Assembly: GCA_027327685.1 (NCBI GenBank)
Contig: DAHVYL010000004.1
Span: 1 to 14,407, forward strand
Reading direction: 5' to 3'
From: Candidatus Woesebacteria bacterium
Lineage (GTDB): Bacteria; Patescibacteriota; Microgenomatia; UBA8517
Length of the DNA: 14,407 nt
The notes under the pieces are model-generated. The model saw nothing but the letters and a program-made list of their open reading frames with translations, made no database searches and was not told the origin of the DNA. Below, piece by piece: positions 1 through 7,039 of the stretch. The first letter of the stretch is position 1. Each line of letters begins with the position of its first letter. Both the position numbers and the translations under genes were made by a program.

Positions 1-1035
1 TCCATTCCCCGGGAGCTTCATGACTCACTTATCTCCAGAATAAAAATCCTGGATGGAATGAAGATTGACGAAAAAAGAATTCCCCAGGACGGAAGGTTTA
101 ATTTTAAAGGAAGCGATGCCGAGGTGGATCTTCGTATATCCTCCCTACCGACGACCTGGGGCGAGAAAATAGTCATGAGGCTTCTTAAAAAAACCGGGGG
201 TGTCCCCGATTTGGCCGAACTTGGTCTTCGCGGCAGAGGCTTAAAGAATTTGGAGGATGCAATTCTAAGACCCCATGGAATTATTCTCATTTGCGGACCG
301 ACGGGTTCGGGTAAAACAACGACTCTTTATTCGGTTATTTCCAAGCTTAATACTTCAAAAGTCAATATTGTTACACTGGAGGACCCTATCGAATATAAGA
401 TTCCGGGGGTCAATCAGGTGCAAATCAATCCGGCCGCCGGACTTACTTTTGCCGACGGGTTAAGAGCTTTTCTGAGACAGGACCCCAATATTATTCTTGT
501 GGGAGAGATAAGAGACCGCGAAACTGCCGATCTGGCCGTACAGGCTTCATTAACCGGGCATTTGGTTTTTTCTACCTTGCATACCAACGATGCCTCGGGT
601 GCCCTTCCCCGCCTTTTGGATATGGGTGCCGAGCCTTACCTTCTGGCTTCATCAATGACTTGTATTGTTGCTCAGCGTGTTGTCAGAAAAATTCATGATG
701 AGTGTAAGGAAGCCTATTCTCCGGATCCGAAAATTGTTCAGGATGTCCAAAAAGAACTGGGAGCTTTATGGAAACCTCAGGGAGACGTAAAGTTCTATAG
801 AGGAAAGGGAGACGCCGACGACGGAAACTCAGGCTATTACGGCCGGGTTGGAGTTTTTGAAGTTTTGCCCATAACTGAAAAAATCGGAAAGCTTATTTTG
901 GAAAGAGCTTCGGCGGCGGAAATCAATAAACAGGCCACGGAAGAAGGTATGATCAGCATGAAACAGGACGGATACTTGAAAGTTGTCGAAGGAGTCACTA
1001 CAGTGGAAGAGGTACTGCGTGTTGCTCAAGAATAA
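1..1035 (+). CDS. pilB: Type IV pilus extension ATPase PilB (5' end outside the window)
   Basis: Hexameric cytoplasmic ATPase that drives pilus extension (GspE/PilB family). The frame is open from base 1, before the first ATG at 58, and the residues there (SRIKILDGMKIDEKRIPQDG) are typical PilB sequence, so the gene enters from upstream and lacks its N-terminal domain here. Counting from base 1, the visible motifs are Walker A GPTGSGKT (99-106), Asp box beginning E127 (EDPIEY), Walker B ending GEIRD (168-172) and His box with H187 and H194 (STLHTN). The C-terminal region that normally has two CxxC zinc pairs reads HDEC (232-235) and DADD (271-274), so three of four cysteines are missing. The stop is 1 bp before pilT. 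The family assignment is secure. PilB rather than GspE is inferred from the pilT, pilC and pilMNO neighbours. Confidence 0.95.
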   Translation, partial: SIPRELHDSLISRIKILDGMKIDEKRIPQDGRFNFKGSDAEVDLRISSLPTTWGEKIVMRLLKKTGGVPDLAELGLRGRGLKNLEDAILRPHGIILICGPTGSGKTTTLYSVISKLNTSKVNIVTLEDPIEYKIPGVNQVQINPAAGLTFADGLRAFLRQDPNIILVGEIRDRETADLAVQASLTGHLVFSTLHTNDASGALPRLLDMGAEPYLLASSMTCIVAQRVVRKIHDECKEAYSPDPKIVQDVQKELGALWKPQGDVKFYRGKGDADDGNSGYYGRVGVFEVLPITEKIGKLILERASAAEINKQATEEGMISMKQDGYLKVVEGVTTVEEVLRVAQE

Positions 1036-1036
1036 T

Positions 1037-2095
1037 ATGGAAGCCAAACAACTGCTGCAGACGGTATTTGACAGTAAAGCAAGCGATCTGCATCTTATAT
1101 CGGGAAACCCTCCGATGCTTAGGATAGACGGCGTTCTGACTCCGGTTCCCGGAACAGGCGTTTTGACCCCCGATGTTATCGGGGAACTTCTGAAACAAGT
1201 TTTGACCAGTGAACAGCTCGAACGTCTGAGCGTTAATAAAGAACTGGACTTTTCTCTGTCCTTTTCCGATAAAGGAAGATTCAGAGTAAATGCATACACT
1301 CAAAAGAATTCCTATGCGGCGGCTTTTAGACTGATTCCTTTAACAATTCCGGCCATGGAAACACTGGGACTACCCCCGATACTCCATTCTTTTACCACAT
1401 TAAGACAGGGCCTGGTTTTGGTAACGGGTCCGACCGGACACGGGAAATCAACCACCCTTGCCACCATGCTTCAGGAGATAAATAAAAACAGGGGCTGTCA
1501 TATAGTCACAATTGAGGATCCTGTTGAGTTTGTGTTTAATCCGATTAAGTCAATCATTTCCCAAAGGGAAATGAGAAGCGATACCCATTCGTGGGAAATT
1601 GCCTTAAGATCCGTTTTGAGGGAGGACCCCGATGTTGTTCTTGTGGGTGAAATGCGCGACTATGAAACGATTGCGGCAACTCTGACCGTTGCCGAAACGG
1701 GGCATTTGGTTTTTGCAACTCTTCATACCAATTCAGCCGCCCAATCAATAGACAGAATTGTGGATGTTTTTCCCGAGGAGCAGCAAAAACAAGTCCGGCT
1801 CCAGCTGTCAAATGTAATCGAAGCCGTATTTTCCCAAAGATTGGTTGCCGCTACACAAAAAGGCCGCGCAGTTGCCTATGAAGTAATGCTTGGAACAACT
1901 GCCATAAGAACCGCAATCCGTGAAGGTAAAACTCACCAGATCGAAAGCATTTTGGAAACTTCCCAGGAGACCGGAATGTCAACTCTTGAGAAATCACTTG
2001 CGGCCCTTGTTAAAGGCGGCACGGTTACATTGGAAGAAGCGCAGAGTTGGTCGTTAAGACCGGAAGAACTGATGCGGCTGGTCCGCGGTGTTTAA
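1037..2095 (+). CDS. pilT: Type IV pilus retraction ATPase PilT
   Basis: Motor ATPase that depolymerises the pilus and powers twitching and DNA uptake. The 352-aa product is close to the usual PilT length of about 345. Motifs: N-terminal KASDLHL, Walker A GPTGHGKS (131-138, with His where Ser is common), Asp box IEDPVEF, Walker B ending GEMRD (204-208), His box H223/H230, and the PilT-specific C-terminal AIR motif (AIRTAIREGK, 289-298). It has no zinc-binding region, unlike PilB. I chose the ATG at 1037 because it lies 1 bp after the pilB stop and gives the normal PilT N-terminus (MEAKQLLQTVFDSKASDLHL). The in-frame ATG at 983 would overlap pilB by 53 bp. PilU is a possible alternative name, but PilT is the simpler call when only one copy is present. 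Confidence 0.95.
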   Translation: MEAKQLLQTVFDSKASDLHLISGNPPMLRIDGVLTPVPGTGVLTPDVIGELLKQVLTSEQLERLSVNKELDFSLSFSDKGRFRVNAYTQKNSYAAAFRLIPLTIPAMETLGLPPILHSFTTLRQGLVLVTGPTGHGKSTTLATMLQEINKNRGCHIVTIEDPVEFVFNPIKSIISQREMRSDTHSWEIALRSVLREDPDVVLVGEMRDYETIAATLTVAETGHLVFATLHTNSAAQSIDRIVDVFPEEQQKQVRLQLSNVIEAVFSQRLVAATQKGRAVAYEVMLGTTAIRTAIREGKTHQIESILETSQETGMSTLEKSLAALVKGGTVTLEEAQSWSLRPEELMRLVRGV

Positions 2096-2104
2096 ACCCC
2101 ATAA

Positions 2105-3310
2105 ATGAAGCGATTTAACTACAAAGCCAAAGACAGCGCCGGGAGAATCATCAAAGGCGAGGTGGAAGCGGCAAGCGTGGATGCCGCAGCTAAACTGGTA
2201 AGAAGCAAAGGTTTTTTTGTGATTTCGATAAACTCCAAAATCGACTCCCCTTTCTCACTACTTAAAAGGATGAGGGAAAAAATCACAGGCAGCGATGTCG
2301 CAAATTTTACAAGACAGCTTTCGACGATGATAAACGCGGGACTGCCCATTACCGAAGCTCTTTTGATACTCCGTTCGCAAACCAAAAAATCCATGCAGGC
2401 AATTGTTGCCCAGCTTCTGGCCGATGTTGAGGCGGGAGAATCTTTTTCGGCAGCCTTGGGGAAACATCCCAAAGTTTTCGGAAAAACATATATTGCACTG
2501 GTGAAATCCGGTGAGATAGGAGGAGTTCTTGACGCCGTTCTTTTAAGACTTGCGGATAATTTGGAAAAACAGCAGGAATTCGGAAGTAAAGTCAAAGGGG
2601 CTCTCATTTATCCGGTAATTATTGTTGTCGGCATGATAATAGTGAGCATTGTCATGATGGTTTTTGTCATACCCAAACTTCTGGGTCTTTATGCCGACTT
2701 TAATGCGGATCTCCCCTTACCCACCAAAATTCTCATCGGGGTTTCCGGCTTTTTTGTCAAATACTGGTTTATTGCTTTAATACTTTTGGGGATAGGGCTA
2801 TACGTTTTGCGGCTTTATAAAGCTACCCCCGAGGGCAGGCGTAAAATTGATGAGTTGATATTTAAAATTCCTGTTTACGGAGAACTCCAACGTCAAATAA
2901 TTCTCACGGAACTGACGCGCACCCTTTCAATGATGGTAGGAGCAGGAGTTTCCATATTGGAAGGCCTTCATATAACCTCGGAGGTTGTCGGAAATACCGT
3001 AATTTCGGATGCTTTAATAGATGCTTCCAATCAGGTGGAAAAAGGTTTTCCGGTTGCCTTTGCATTTTCGAAGCACCCCGAAGCCTTTCCTTTCATTTTA
3101 AGTCAGATGATAGCCGTTGGAGAAGAAACCGGGAAAATGGATGAAGTCTTAACCAAAATCAGCCGCATATTTGAGGTTGAAAGTGATGAAAAGGTTAAAG
3201 GCTTAACCGCTGCCATAGAGCCCATTGTGATGGTTGTCCTGGGGCTCGGTGTGGGGTTTTTGGTGATTGCCGTAATACTGCCGATATACAATTTGACAAG
3301 CAGTTTTTAA
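2105..3310 (+). CDS. pilC: Type IV pilus inner-membrane platform protein PilC
   Basis: Polytopic platform protein (GspF/PilC family) that sits in the cytoplasmic membrane and couples the PilB/PilT motors to pilin insertion or removal. The length of 401 aa is normal. The N-terminus (FNYKAKDSAGRIIKGEVEA) is the family signature. Two GspF repeats follow, about 65-190 (ANFTRQLSTMINAGLPITEA) and about 265-395 (LTRTLSMMVGAGVSILEGL). Hydrophobic segments lie near 168-192, 217-236 and 370-396. It contains no cysteine. It starts 9 bp after pilT with no evident Shine-Dalgarno. With pilB and pilT it forms the motor and platform module. Confidence 0.95.
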   Translation: MKRFNYKAKDSAGRIIKGEVEAASVDAAAKLVRSKGFFVISINSKIDSPFSLLKRMREKITGSDVANFTRQLSTMINAGLPITEALLILRSQTKKSMQAIVAQLLADVEAGESFSAALGKHPKVFGKTYIALVKSGEIGGVLDAVLLRLADNLEKQQEFGSKVKGALIYPVIIVVGMIIVSIVMMVFVIPKLLGLYADFNADLPLPTKILIGVSGFFVKYWFIALILLGIGLYVLRLYKATPEGRRKIDELIFKIPVYGELQRQIILTELTRTLSMMVGAGVSILEGLHITSEVVGNTVISDALIDASNQVEKGFPVAFAFSKHPEAFPFILSQMIAVGEETGKMDEVLTKISRIFEVESDEKVKGLTAAIEPIVMVVLGLGVGFLVIAVILPIYNLTSSF

Positions 3311-3345
3311 GGATAAAACATAAAAATCTAGCCTTGGATTGCCTA

Positions 3346-3374
3346 TTGAAAGTGTTTTTGTAAAGATTAATACT
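3346..3374 (+). promoter_or_regulatory. Candidate sigma-70-type promoter ahead of the first pilin
   Basis: In the 77-bp gap between pilC and the first pilin, TTGAAA (3346-3351, 5/6 to the -35 consensus) is followed after 17 bp by AATACT (3369-3374, 4/6 to the -10 consensus). Transcription would start near 3381, leaving a leader of only about 6 nt before the ATG at 3388. A separate promoter would fit a highly expressed major pilin. This is a consensus match by eye with no experimental support. Confidence 0.35.
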
Positions 3375-3387
3375 TAATTATCGCCAT

Positions 3388-4017
3388 ATGAGACGAATAG
3401 CTGCCAAAGGATTTACTCTAGTAGAGCTTCTTATAGTTATCGCACTTCTCGGAGTCATCGCCACAATTGTTATCGCAGCCATTAATCCTATTGAGCAAGC
3501 AAATAGGGCCAGCGATTCAGGAATGAAGGCTGATGCAAGTGGCCTGGTTTCGGCGCTTCAAAGGTACTACACAGGGCACAATGATTATCCCTGGACGGTA
3601 ATAGATAAAACCAATTATCCGAGCGCAGAAACAGCTTTTGCCTTTACGAATGCTCAAAATGCGTTGGTGGGGTTGTGTTCTGCTACAGGGTGTACCGCCG
3701 GCGGCGAACTCATTACTGCCAATGAATTGCAAACTGCCTTCTTAAGCCGTAAGTTTGTTACAGCAGGCACCTCCGCGGGTAGTATATTTGTAGGTAAGGG
3801 CACGACTGCTTCATCGACGGTATTTGCTTGTTGGGTGCCTAAGTCTAATTCTGCCAAGCAGTCAGCTATCGCCAATGATAAAGTTGTGGACCTAACGGCC
3901 GGATTTACGGCAGGACTTCCTAACTATACTTCGAATTGTGACGCCGGTCCTGATGCAGCCGGTTGGACTGTAACCGGAAGCAATCTTCCGACTTGTGCCG
4001 AGTGTGTACCTGAATAA
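3388..4017 (+). CDS. Type IV prepilin, candidate major pilin
   Basis: Structural pilin with a class III signal peptide: the 8-residue basic leader ends in G8 and mature pilin begins F9-T-L-V-E13, so Gly-1 and Glu+5 are intact, followed by a hydrophobic helix to about residue 33. The protein is 209 aa, longer than most pilins in this array. It has six cysteines, the last two in a C-terminal C-x2-C just before the end. It has only a degenerate form of the RD..RK.DL motif shared by later pilins (RASDSGMKADASGL). It lies between pilC and pilD, after a 77-bp gap with a possible promoter, where a major pilin gene is commonly found. The major-pilin role is inferred from position and promoter; pilin identity is certain. 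Confidence 0.9.
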   Translation: MRRIAAKGFTLVELLIVIALLGVIATIVIAAINPIEQANRASDSGMKADASGLVSALQRYYTGHNDYPWTVIDKTNYPSAETAFAFTNAQNALVGLCSATGCTAGGELITANELQTAFLSRKFVTAGTSAGSIFVGKGTTASSTVFACWVPKSNSAKQSAIANDKVVDLTAGFTAGLPNYTSNCDAGPDAAGWTVTGSNLPTCAECVPE

Positions 4018-4022
4018 TGTAA

Positions 4023-4805
4023 ATGCTTCTCGGGTATCTTTTCCTCTTTGTTTTAGGGTTAGTCTTTGGTTCGTTCATCACCGCTCTTAGTTGGAGGATT
4101 CCTCGAGAGATCTCTTTTGTAAAAGGACGAAGTGTTTGTCCTAACTGTAGAAATAAAATCAGCTGGTATGACAATATTCCCCTCCTTTCCTATATCATCC
4201 TTGGCGGTAAATGCAGAAACTGTAAAAAACAAATTTCACTTCGCTATCCCCTGATAGAAATTGCTACCGCACTGGGTTTTATTGTGATTTTCTATTTTGC
4301 AAACACTTTTAAAGGTTTGACTCTACAAAGTGTGAATGATGTTTTTACGCTTACGTTTTATTTGGTTATTTTTTTAATTCTTTTGACGATATTTATTATC
4401 GATCTGGGGTATCAGATTATCCCCGACTCTCTTACATTTGCAGGTATTTCGGTTACTTTCTTCTATCTGCTACTTACCGCTTCCAATTCAATATTCAATG
4501 TTGTCTTTTCGGGATTTTTGGCAGCTACCTTTCTTCTTTTTGTACACTTAGTTACAAAAGGAAAAGGTATGGGATTGGGGGATGTTAAGTTTGCCGTTCT
4601 CGGAGGCATGATTACCGGTTTAAAACTCATGCCTGCCTGGTTATTTCTGTCTTTCTTGACAGGGGCAGCAGTCGGAATCATACTGATTTTGATCGGGAAA
4701 GCCAAAATGAAGACCAAAATTGCCTTCGGTCCATTTTTAATACTGGGAATTGCCCTGACTCTTGCTTTCGGTAATAATATAATTAGATTAATCGGGCTGG
4801 AATGA
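4023..4805 (+). CDS. pilD: Prepilin peptidase / N-methyltransferase PilD
   Basis: Polytopic membrane aspartyl protease that cuts prepilins after the Gly of G|FTLxE and N-methylates the new N-terminus. The length of 260 aa is normal. It shows the N-terminal FGSF (15-18) and PR elements, the zinc-binding pairs C39-P-N-C42 and C64-R-N-C67 of the cytoplasmic loop, first catalytic aspartate D127 (FIIDLGYQIIPD) and second in GLGD (D187, followed by VKF). About seven to eight hydrophobic segments are visible. It is the only peptidase in the window and lies within the set of its likely substrates. Its TGA overlaps the ATG of the next pilin (ATGA at 4802-4805), suggesting translational coupling. Confidence 0.96.
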   Translation: MLLGYLFLFVLGLVFGSFITALSWRIPREISFVKGRSVCPNCRNKISWYDNIPLLSYIILGGKCRNCKKQISLRYPLIEIATALGFIVIFYFANTFKGLTLQSVNDVFTLTFYLVIFLILLTIFIIDLGYQIIPDSLTFAGISVTFFYLLLTASNSIFNVVFSGFLAATFLLFVHLVTKGKGMGLGDVKFAVLGGMITGLKLMPAWLFLSFLTGAAVGIILILIGKAKMKTKIAFGPFLILGIALTLAFGNNIIRLIGLE

Positions 4806-5446
4806 TATCAAAAAAGCTTAAATCTGTCTCCGGTTTTACTTTAACAGAAATGATGATTGTTGTGGCAATACTGGGCATATTGGCGGTGATCGGTATAATG
4901 TCATTCATGCAACAACAGTTTAAGGGTAACGATGCCAAGCGTAAATCCGATTTGGATACAATTAAAGTTGCCGTCGAGGAGTACGAGAAAGACAATAATT
5001 GCTATCCCAGCCCGACTTTGATGGCTAATTGCGGCACCGATACGGGCATTGCCATTCACCCCTATCTGAATAACGTTCCCTGCGATCCGGTAACAAATAA
5101 ACCCTACCCATATGAAACCGACGGTTCAACCTGTGCCGACTGGTTCAGACTCTATTCCCTGCTTCAAAACACCAAAGACGTAACGGCAATACCGGGCATA
5201 GGACCGGGAAACATATATAATTTTTACATGTCCTCGGATAATGCCCCGATCCCCGTCGGCACTGGTTCCACCCCCTACCCGACAGCACCTCCCGGATCCT
5301 GTACCAAAAAGTATGGATGTATAGGCCAACAATGTGTTGAAGTACAGCTTGACGCAAATTGCAACCCTGCCTGTCAACCCGTATATGATTTTTGTTTCGG
5401 GCAGTGTGATTCGCCCACCAATCCTGCACCTGAATGTATTAATTAA
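4802..5446 (+). CDS. Type IV pilin with cysteine-rich C-terminal tail
   Basis: Prepilin with an 11-residue basic leader ending G11, then F12-T-L-T-E16 and a hydrophobic helix to about residue 37. The segment NDAKRKSDLDTIKVAVEEYE, continuing to CYP, is the alpha1 motif shared through the array. The globular part (about 67-150) carries four cysteines (67, 77, 94, 111). After a Pro/Thr/Gly-rich linker (about 149-165) comes a tail of about 48 residues with eight more (167, 173, 178, 187, 191, 198, 202, 212), which looks like a small disulfide-bonded module. Its length of 214 aa is well above that of the later pilins. The tail is not a domain I can name; a surface-exposed, adhesive or stabilising role is a guess. 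Its start overlaps the pilD stop. Confidence 0.9.
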   Translation: MISKKLKSVSGFTLTEMMIVVAILGILAVIGIMSFMQQQFKGNDAKRKSDLDTIKVAVEEYEKDNNCYPSPTLMANCGTDTGIAIHPYLNNVPCDPVTNKPYPYETDGSTCADWFRLYSLLQNTKDVTAIPGIGPGNIYNFYMSSDNAPIPVGTGSTPYPTAPPGSCTKKYGCIGQQCVEVQLDANCNPACQPVYDFCFGQCDSPTNPAPECIN

Positions 5447-5449
5447 ATT

Positions 5450-6034
5450 ATGACCAGATTAAAACTTTTTTCAAAAGCAGAGAGCCTTTCACTGATAATA
5501 ATTTTTCTTGTCCTTGTGGCTATCTCCGTCCCCAATTTTATTGTCAGTTTGCGGCGCTCCCGTGACCAGGTCCGGCGCGACGATATGGGAGTACTGGAGC
5601 ATTCGCTGGATGAATACTTTGTTGATTTGGGCGCTTTCCCACCATCCTCCCCCGACGGAAGAATAATGGATTGTTTGAATCCTGGAGACGCTCCCTATAA
5701 AGACAATAAAGGGCGCTGGGTAGTCAACCCCATTCCCTGTGAGTGGGGAAAAGATTCTTTTTTGAATCTTATAAATAAAAAATCATATCTTTCCACCATC
5801 CCCCGCGATCCGGATTCTCAGGAAGGAGTTTCATATTACTACATGAGTGACGGAGCCAGATTCCAACTGTTTACGGCCATGGAGGGAAAAGATGAAGCCG
5901 AGGTGGATCCTTCAATCATTGCCAGGAATCTGCCGTGCGGCAATAAGGTATGCAATGCGGGCAGGTTCTACGGCTGTGCCATTTCCAAGACTTTGCAGGA
6001 ATGCCAATTGGAGGAACTCCTTCTTAGAAAGTAG
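5450..6034 (+). CDS. Pilin-like protein without a canonical prepilin cleavage motif
   Basis: This 194-aa protein has a short basic N-terminus (MTRLKLFSKA), one hydrophobic helix (about 13-34) and a downstream region that aligns by eye with its pilin neighbours: RSRDQVRRDDMGVLEHSLDE, then a conserved Y and P, a PRDPDSQEGVSYYY stretch and a QLFTAMEGKDEAE stretch corresponding to the LxAxLE block. Six cysteines are present. The peptidase site, however, reads KA|ESLSL where neighbours have KG|FTLVE, so Gly-1 is Ala and Glu+5 is Leu. It may be poorly processed, may use Ala at -1, or may stay membrane-anchored; GspK/PilX-type minor pilins also lack Glu+5. The frame is intact, so it is not an obvious pseudogene. 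It starts 3 bp after the previous stop. Confidence 0.8.
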   Translation: MTRLKLFSKAESLSLIIIFLVLVAISVPNFIVSLRRSRDQVRRDDMGVLEHSLDEYFVDLGAFPPSSPDGRIMDCLNPGDAPYKDNKGRWVVNPIPCEWGKDSFLNLINKKSYLSTIPRDPDSQEGVSYYYMSDGARFQLFTAMEGKDEAEVDPSIIARNLPCGNKVCNAGRFYGCAISKTLQECQLEELLLRK

Positions 6035-6075
6035 TATTATTAAATTATGAAGAAAACTGCCAAAGGATTCACCCT
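6034..6075 (+). repeat. 42-bp direct repeat, copy 1
   Basis: This copy is identical over 42 bases to 6603-6644. It spans the AT-rich sequence TATTATTAAATT before the ATG at 6047 and the first codons of the pilin (through the leader to FTL). After five mismatches in seven bases, a further 11 bases (CTTCTGGTAGT) are again identical. It suggests recent duplication or gene conversion of the 5' part of these pilin genes. Confidence 0.9.
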
Positions 6076-6583
6076 AGTAGAACTTCTGGTAGTGATTGCA
6101 ATTTTAGGAGTACTGGCAACAATCGGTCTGGTTACTTTCAGTAGCTCCCAGATGAGAGGACGTGATGTTCAAAGAAAATCCGACCTCAAGCAAATTTCAA
6201 GCGCTTTGGAAATTTACTATAACGATTATGGGTCCTATCCTACCGCATCAAACGGCCAGATTTTGGGTTGTCCGACTACAAGTAGCACCGCTTGTATTTG
6301 GGGAACGGGACAGTTTACGGACGGAAAAACCGTTTTCTTAAAAACCGCACCCAAAGACCCCGTCTCAAACTTTAACTACTACTACCGCACCGTTACCGTG
6401 GAAGGAGGTGCAAAACAAGGTTTTCAGCTTTTTGCCAGTCTTGAAAATTCTCAGGACATAAGTGCTTGTATAGGAGGAAACTGCGGAACCCATACGGATT
6501 TGCCTCTCGGAGTAACCTGCGGAGGCACTGTGGGCTGCAATTTTTCAATTACCAGTCCGAATGTTACGGCAACGACCAATTAG
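6047..6583 (+). CDS. Type IV pilin, GspG-like
   Basis: Prepilin with a 7-residue leader (MKKTAKG), mature start F8-T-L-V-E12 and a hydrophobic helix to about residue 31. The alpha1 motif RDVQRKSDLKQISSALEIYY leads to the YP turn found in GspG-like pilins; the later KDPVSNFNYYY stretch resembles the Pro-Asp-Pro/Tyr region of pseudopilin GspG. Six cysteines, two of them near the C-terminus (VTCGGTVGC). The length of 178 aa is normal. No Shine-Dalgarno; the ATG is preceded by TATTATTAAATT, the same as in the 6616 gene. It could be a minor or alternative pilin; the sequence alone does not say which of this set is most abundant. Confidence 0.92.
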   Translation: MKKTAKGFTLVELLVVIAILGVLATIGLVTFSSSQMRGRDVQRKSDLKQISSALEIYYNDYGSYPTASNGQILGCPTTSSTACIWGTGQFTDGKTVFLKTAPKDPVSNFNYYYRTVTVEGGAKQGFQLFASLENSQDISACIGGNCGTHTDLPLGVTCGGTVGCNFSITSPNVTATTN

Positions 6584-6602
6584 TTTGTAGTTTGAATTTG
6601 TT

Positions 6603-6644
6603 GTATTATTAAATTATGAAGAAAACTGCCAAAGGATTCACCCT
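6603..6644 (+). repeat. 42-bp direct repeat, copy 2
   Basis: This is the perfect match of 6034-6075, offset by 569 bp. It includes TATTAT (6604-6609) six bases before the ATG at 6616. That spacing would suit a -10 element for a leaderless transcript, but I see no good -35. A related box, TATTAATTAAATTATGA, precedes the pilin-like gene at 5450. Confidence 0.9.
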
Positions 6645-7038
6645 GATTGAGCTTCTGGTAGTTGTTTCGATAATAGGAATTCTGGCAACTCTGGTAACCG
6701 CAAATTTAAATGCCGCAAGGAGCAGATCCCGTGACGCGGTCAGAAAAGCAGACCTTAAGAATGTGCAAACCGCTCTCAGGCTATATTACAACGACAAAGG
6801 AAGCTATCCCACTTCTATTGTCTGGGGAGCGGAATTTTCAAATGCCGGTACGGTATATATGAAAGCACTTCCCAAAGATCCTCAATTTCCCGACCAGACT
6901 TACTGTTATGCACCGGATGTGGCCAATGATACTTTTACCCTTTCTGCATGTCTTGAAAATAAAAGCGATGTAAATTGTAAAACTGTAGCCGTTTCGTGTT
7001 GGACCGGTTGCGCCTGTGTACACCAGGTAACGCCTTAA
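6616..7038 (+). CDS. Type IV pilin, short
   Basis: Prepilin of 140 aa with leader MKKTAKG, identical to that of the preceding gene, then F8-T-L-I-E12 and a hydrophobic helix. The alpha1 motif RDAVRKADLKNVQTALRLYY is followed by the YP turn; the KALPKDPQFPDQTY region is GspG-like. Six cysteines, three of them clustered near the C-terminus (SCWTGCAC). Its first 29 coding bases and the 13 before them are identical to the 6047 gene, but the C-terminal halves differ clearly, which argues for duplication followed by divergence of the exposed part. A 32-bp gap separates it from the previous gene; the next gene starts 1 bp after its stop. Confidence 0.92.
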   Translation: MKKTAKGFTLIELLVVVSIIGILATLVTANLNAARSRSRDAVRKADLKNVQTALRLYYNDKGSYPTSIVWGAEFSNAGTVYMKALPKDPQFPDQTYCYAPDVANDTFTLSACLENKSDVNCKTVAVSCWTGCACVHQVTP

Positions 7039-7039
7039 T

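Noticed and set aside
983..1036. Longer pilT start overlapping pilB
   Set aside because: It adds 18 residues absent from PilT; the ATG at 1037 gives the standard N-terminus and a 1-bp gap.
829..1299. Long minus-strand open frame opposite pilB/pilT
   Set aside because: It lies wholly opposite strongly conserved ATPase sequence and encodes nothing recognisable.
1427..1450. His in the PilT Walker A (GPTGHGKS) as a functional defect
   Set aside because: The position between the two glycines is variable in P-loops; all essential Gly, Lys and Ser residues are present.
2119..2607. 162-codon minus-strand open frame opposite pilC
   Set aside because: It is an antisense shadow of a conserved gene; its Ser/Leu/Ala-rich composition is a by-product of the coding strand.
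5450..6034. Pseudogene call for the pilin-like gene without a cleavage motif
   Set aside because: The frame is intact at full length with conserved pilin blocks and six cysteines, so a diverged gene is more likely.
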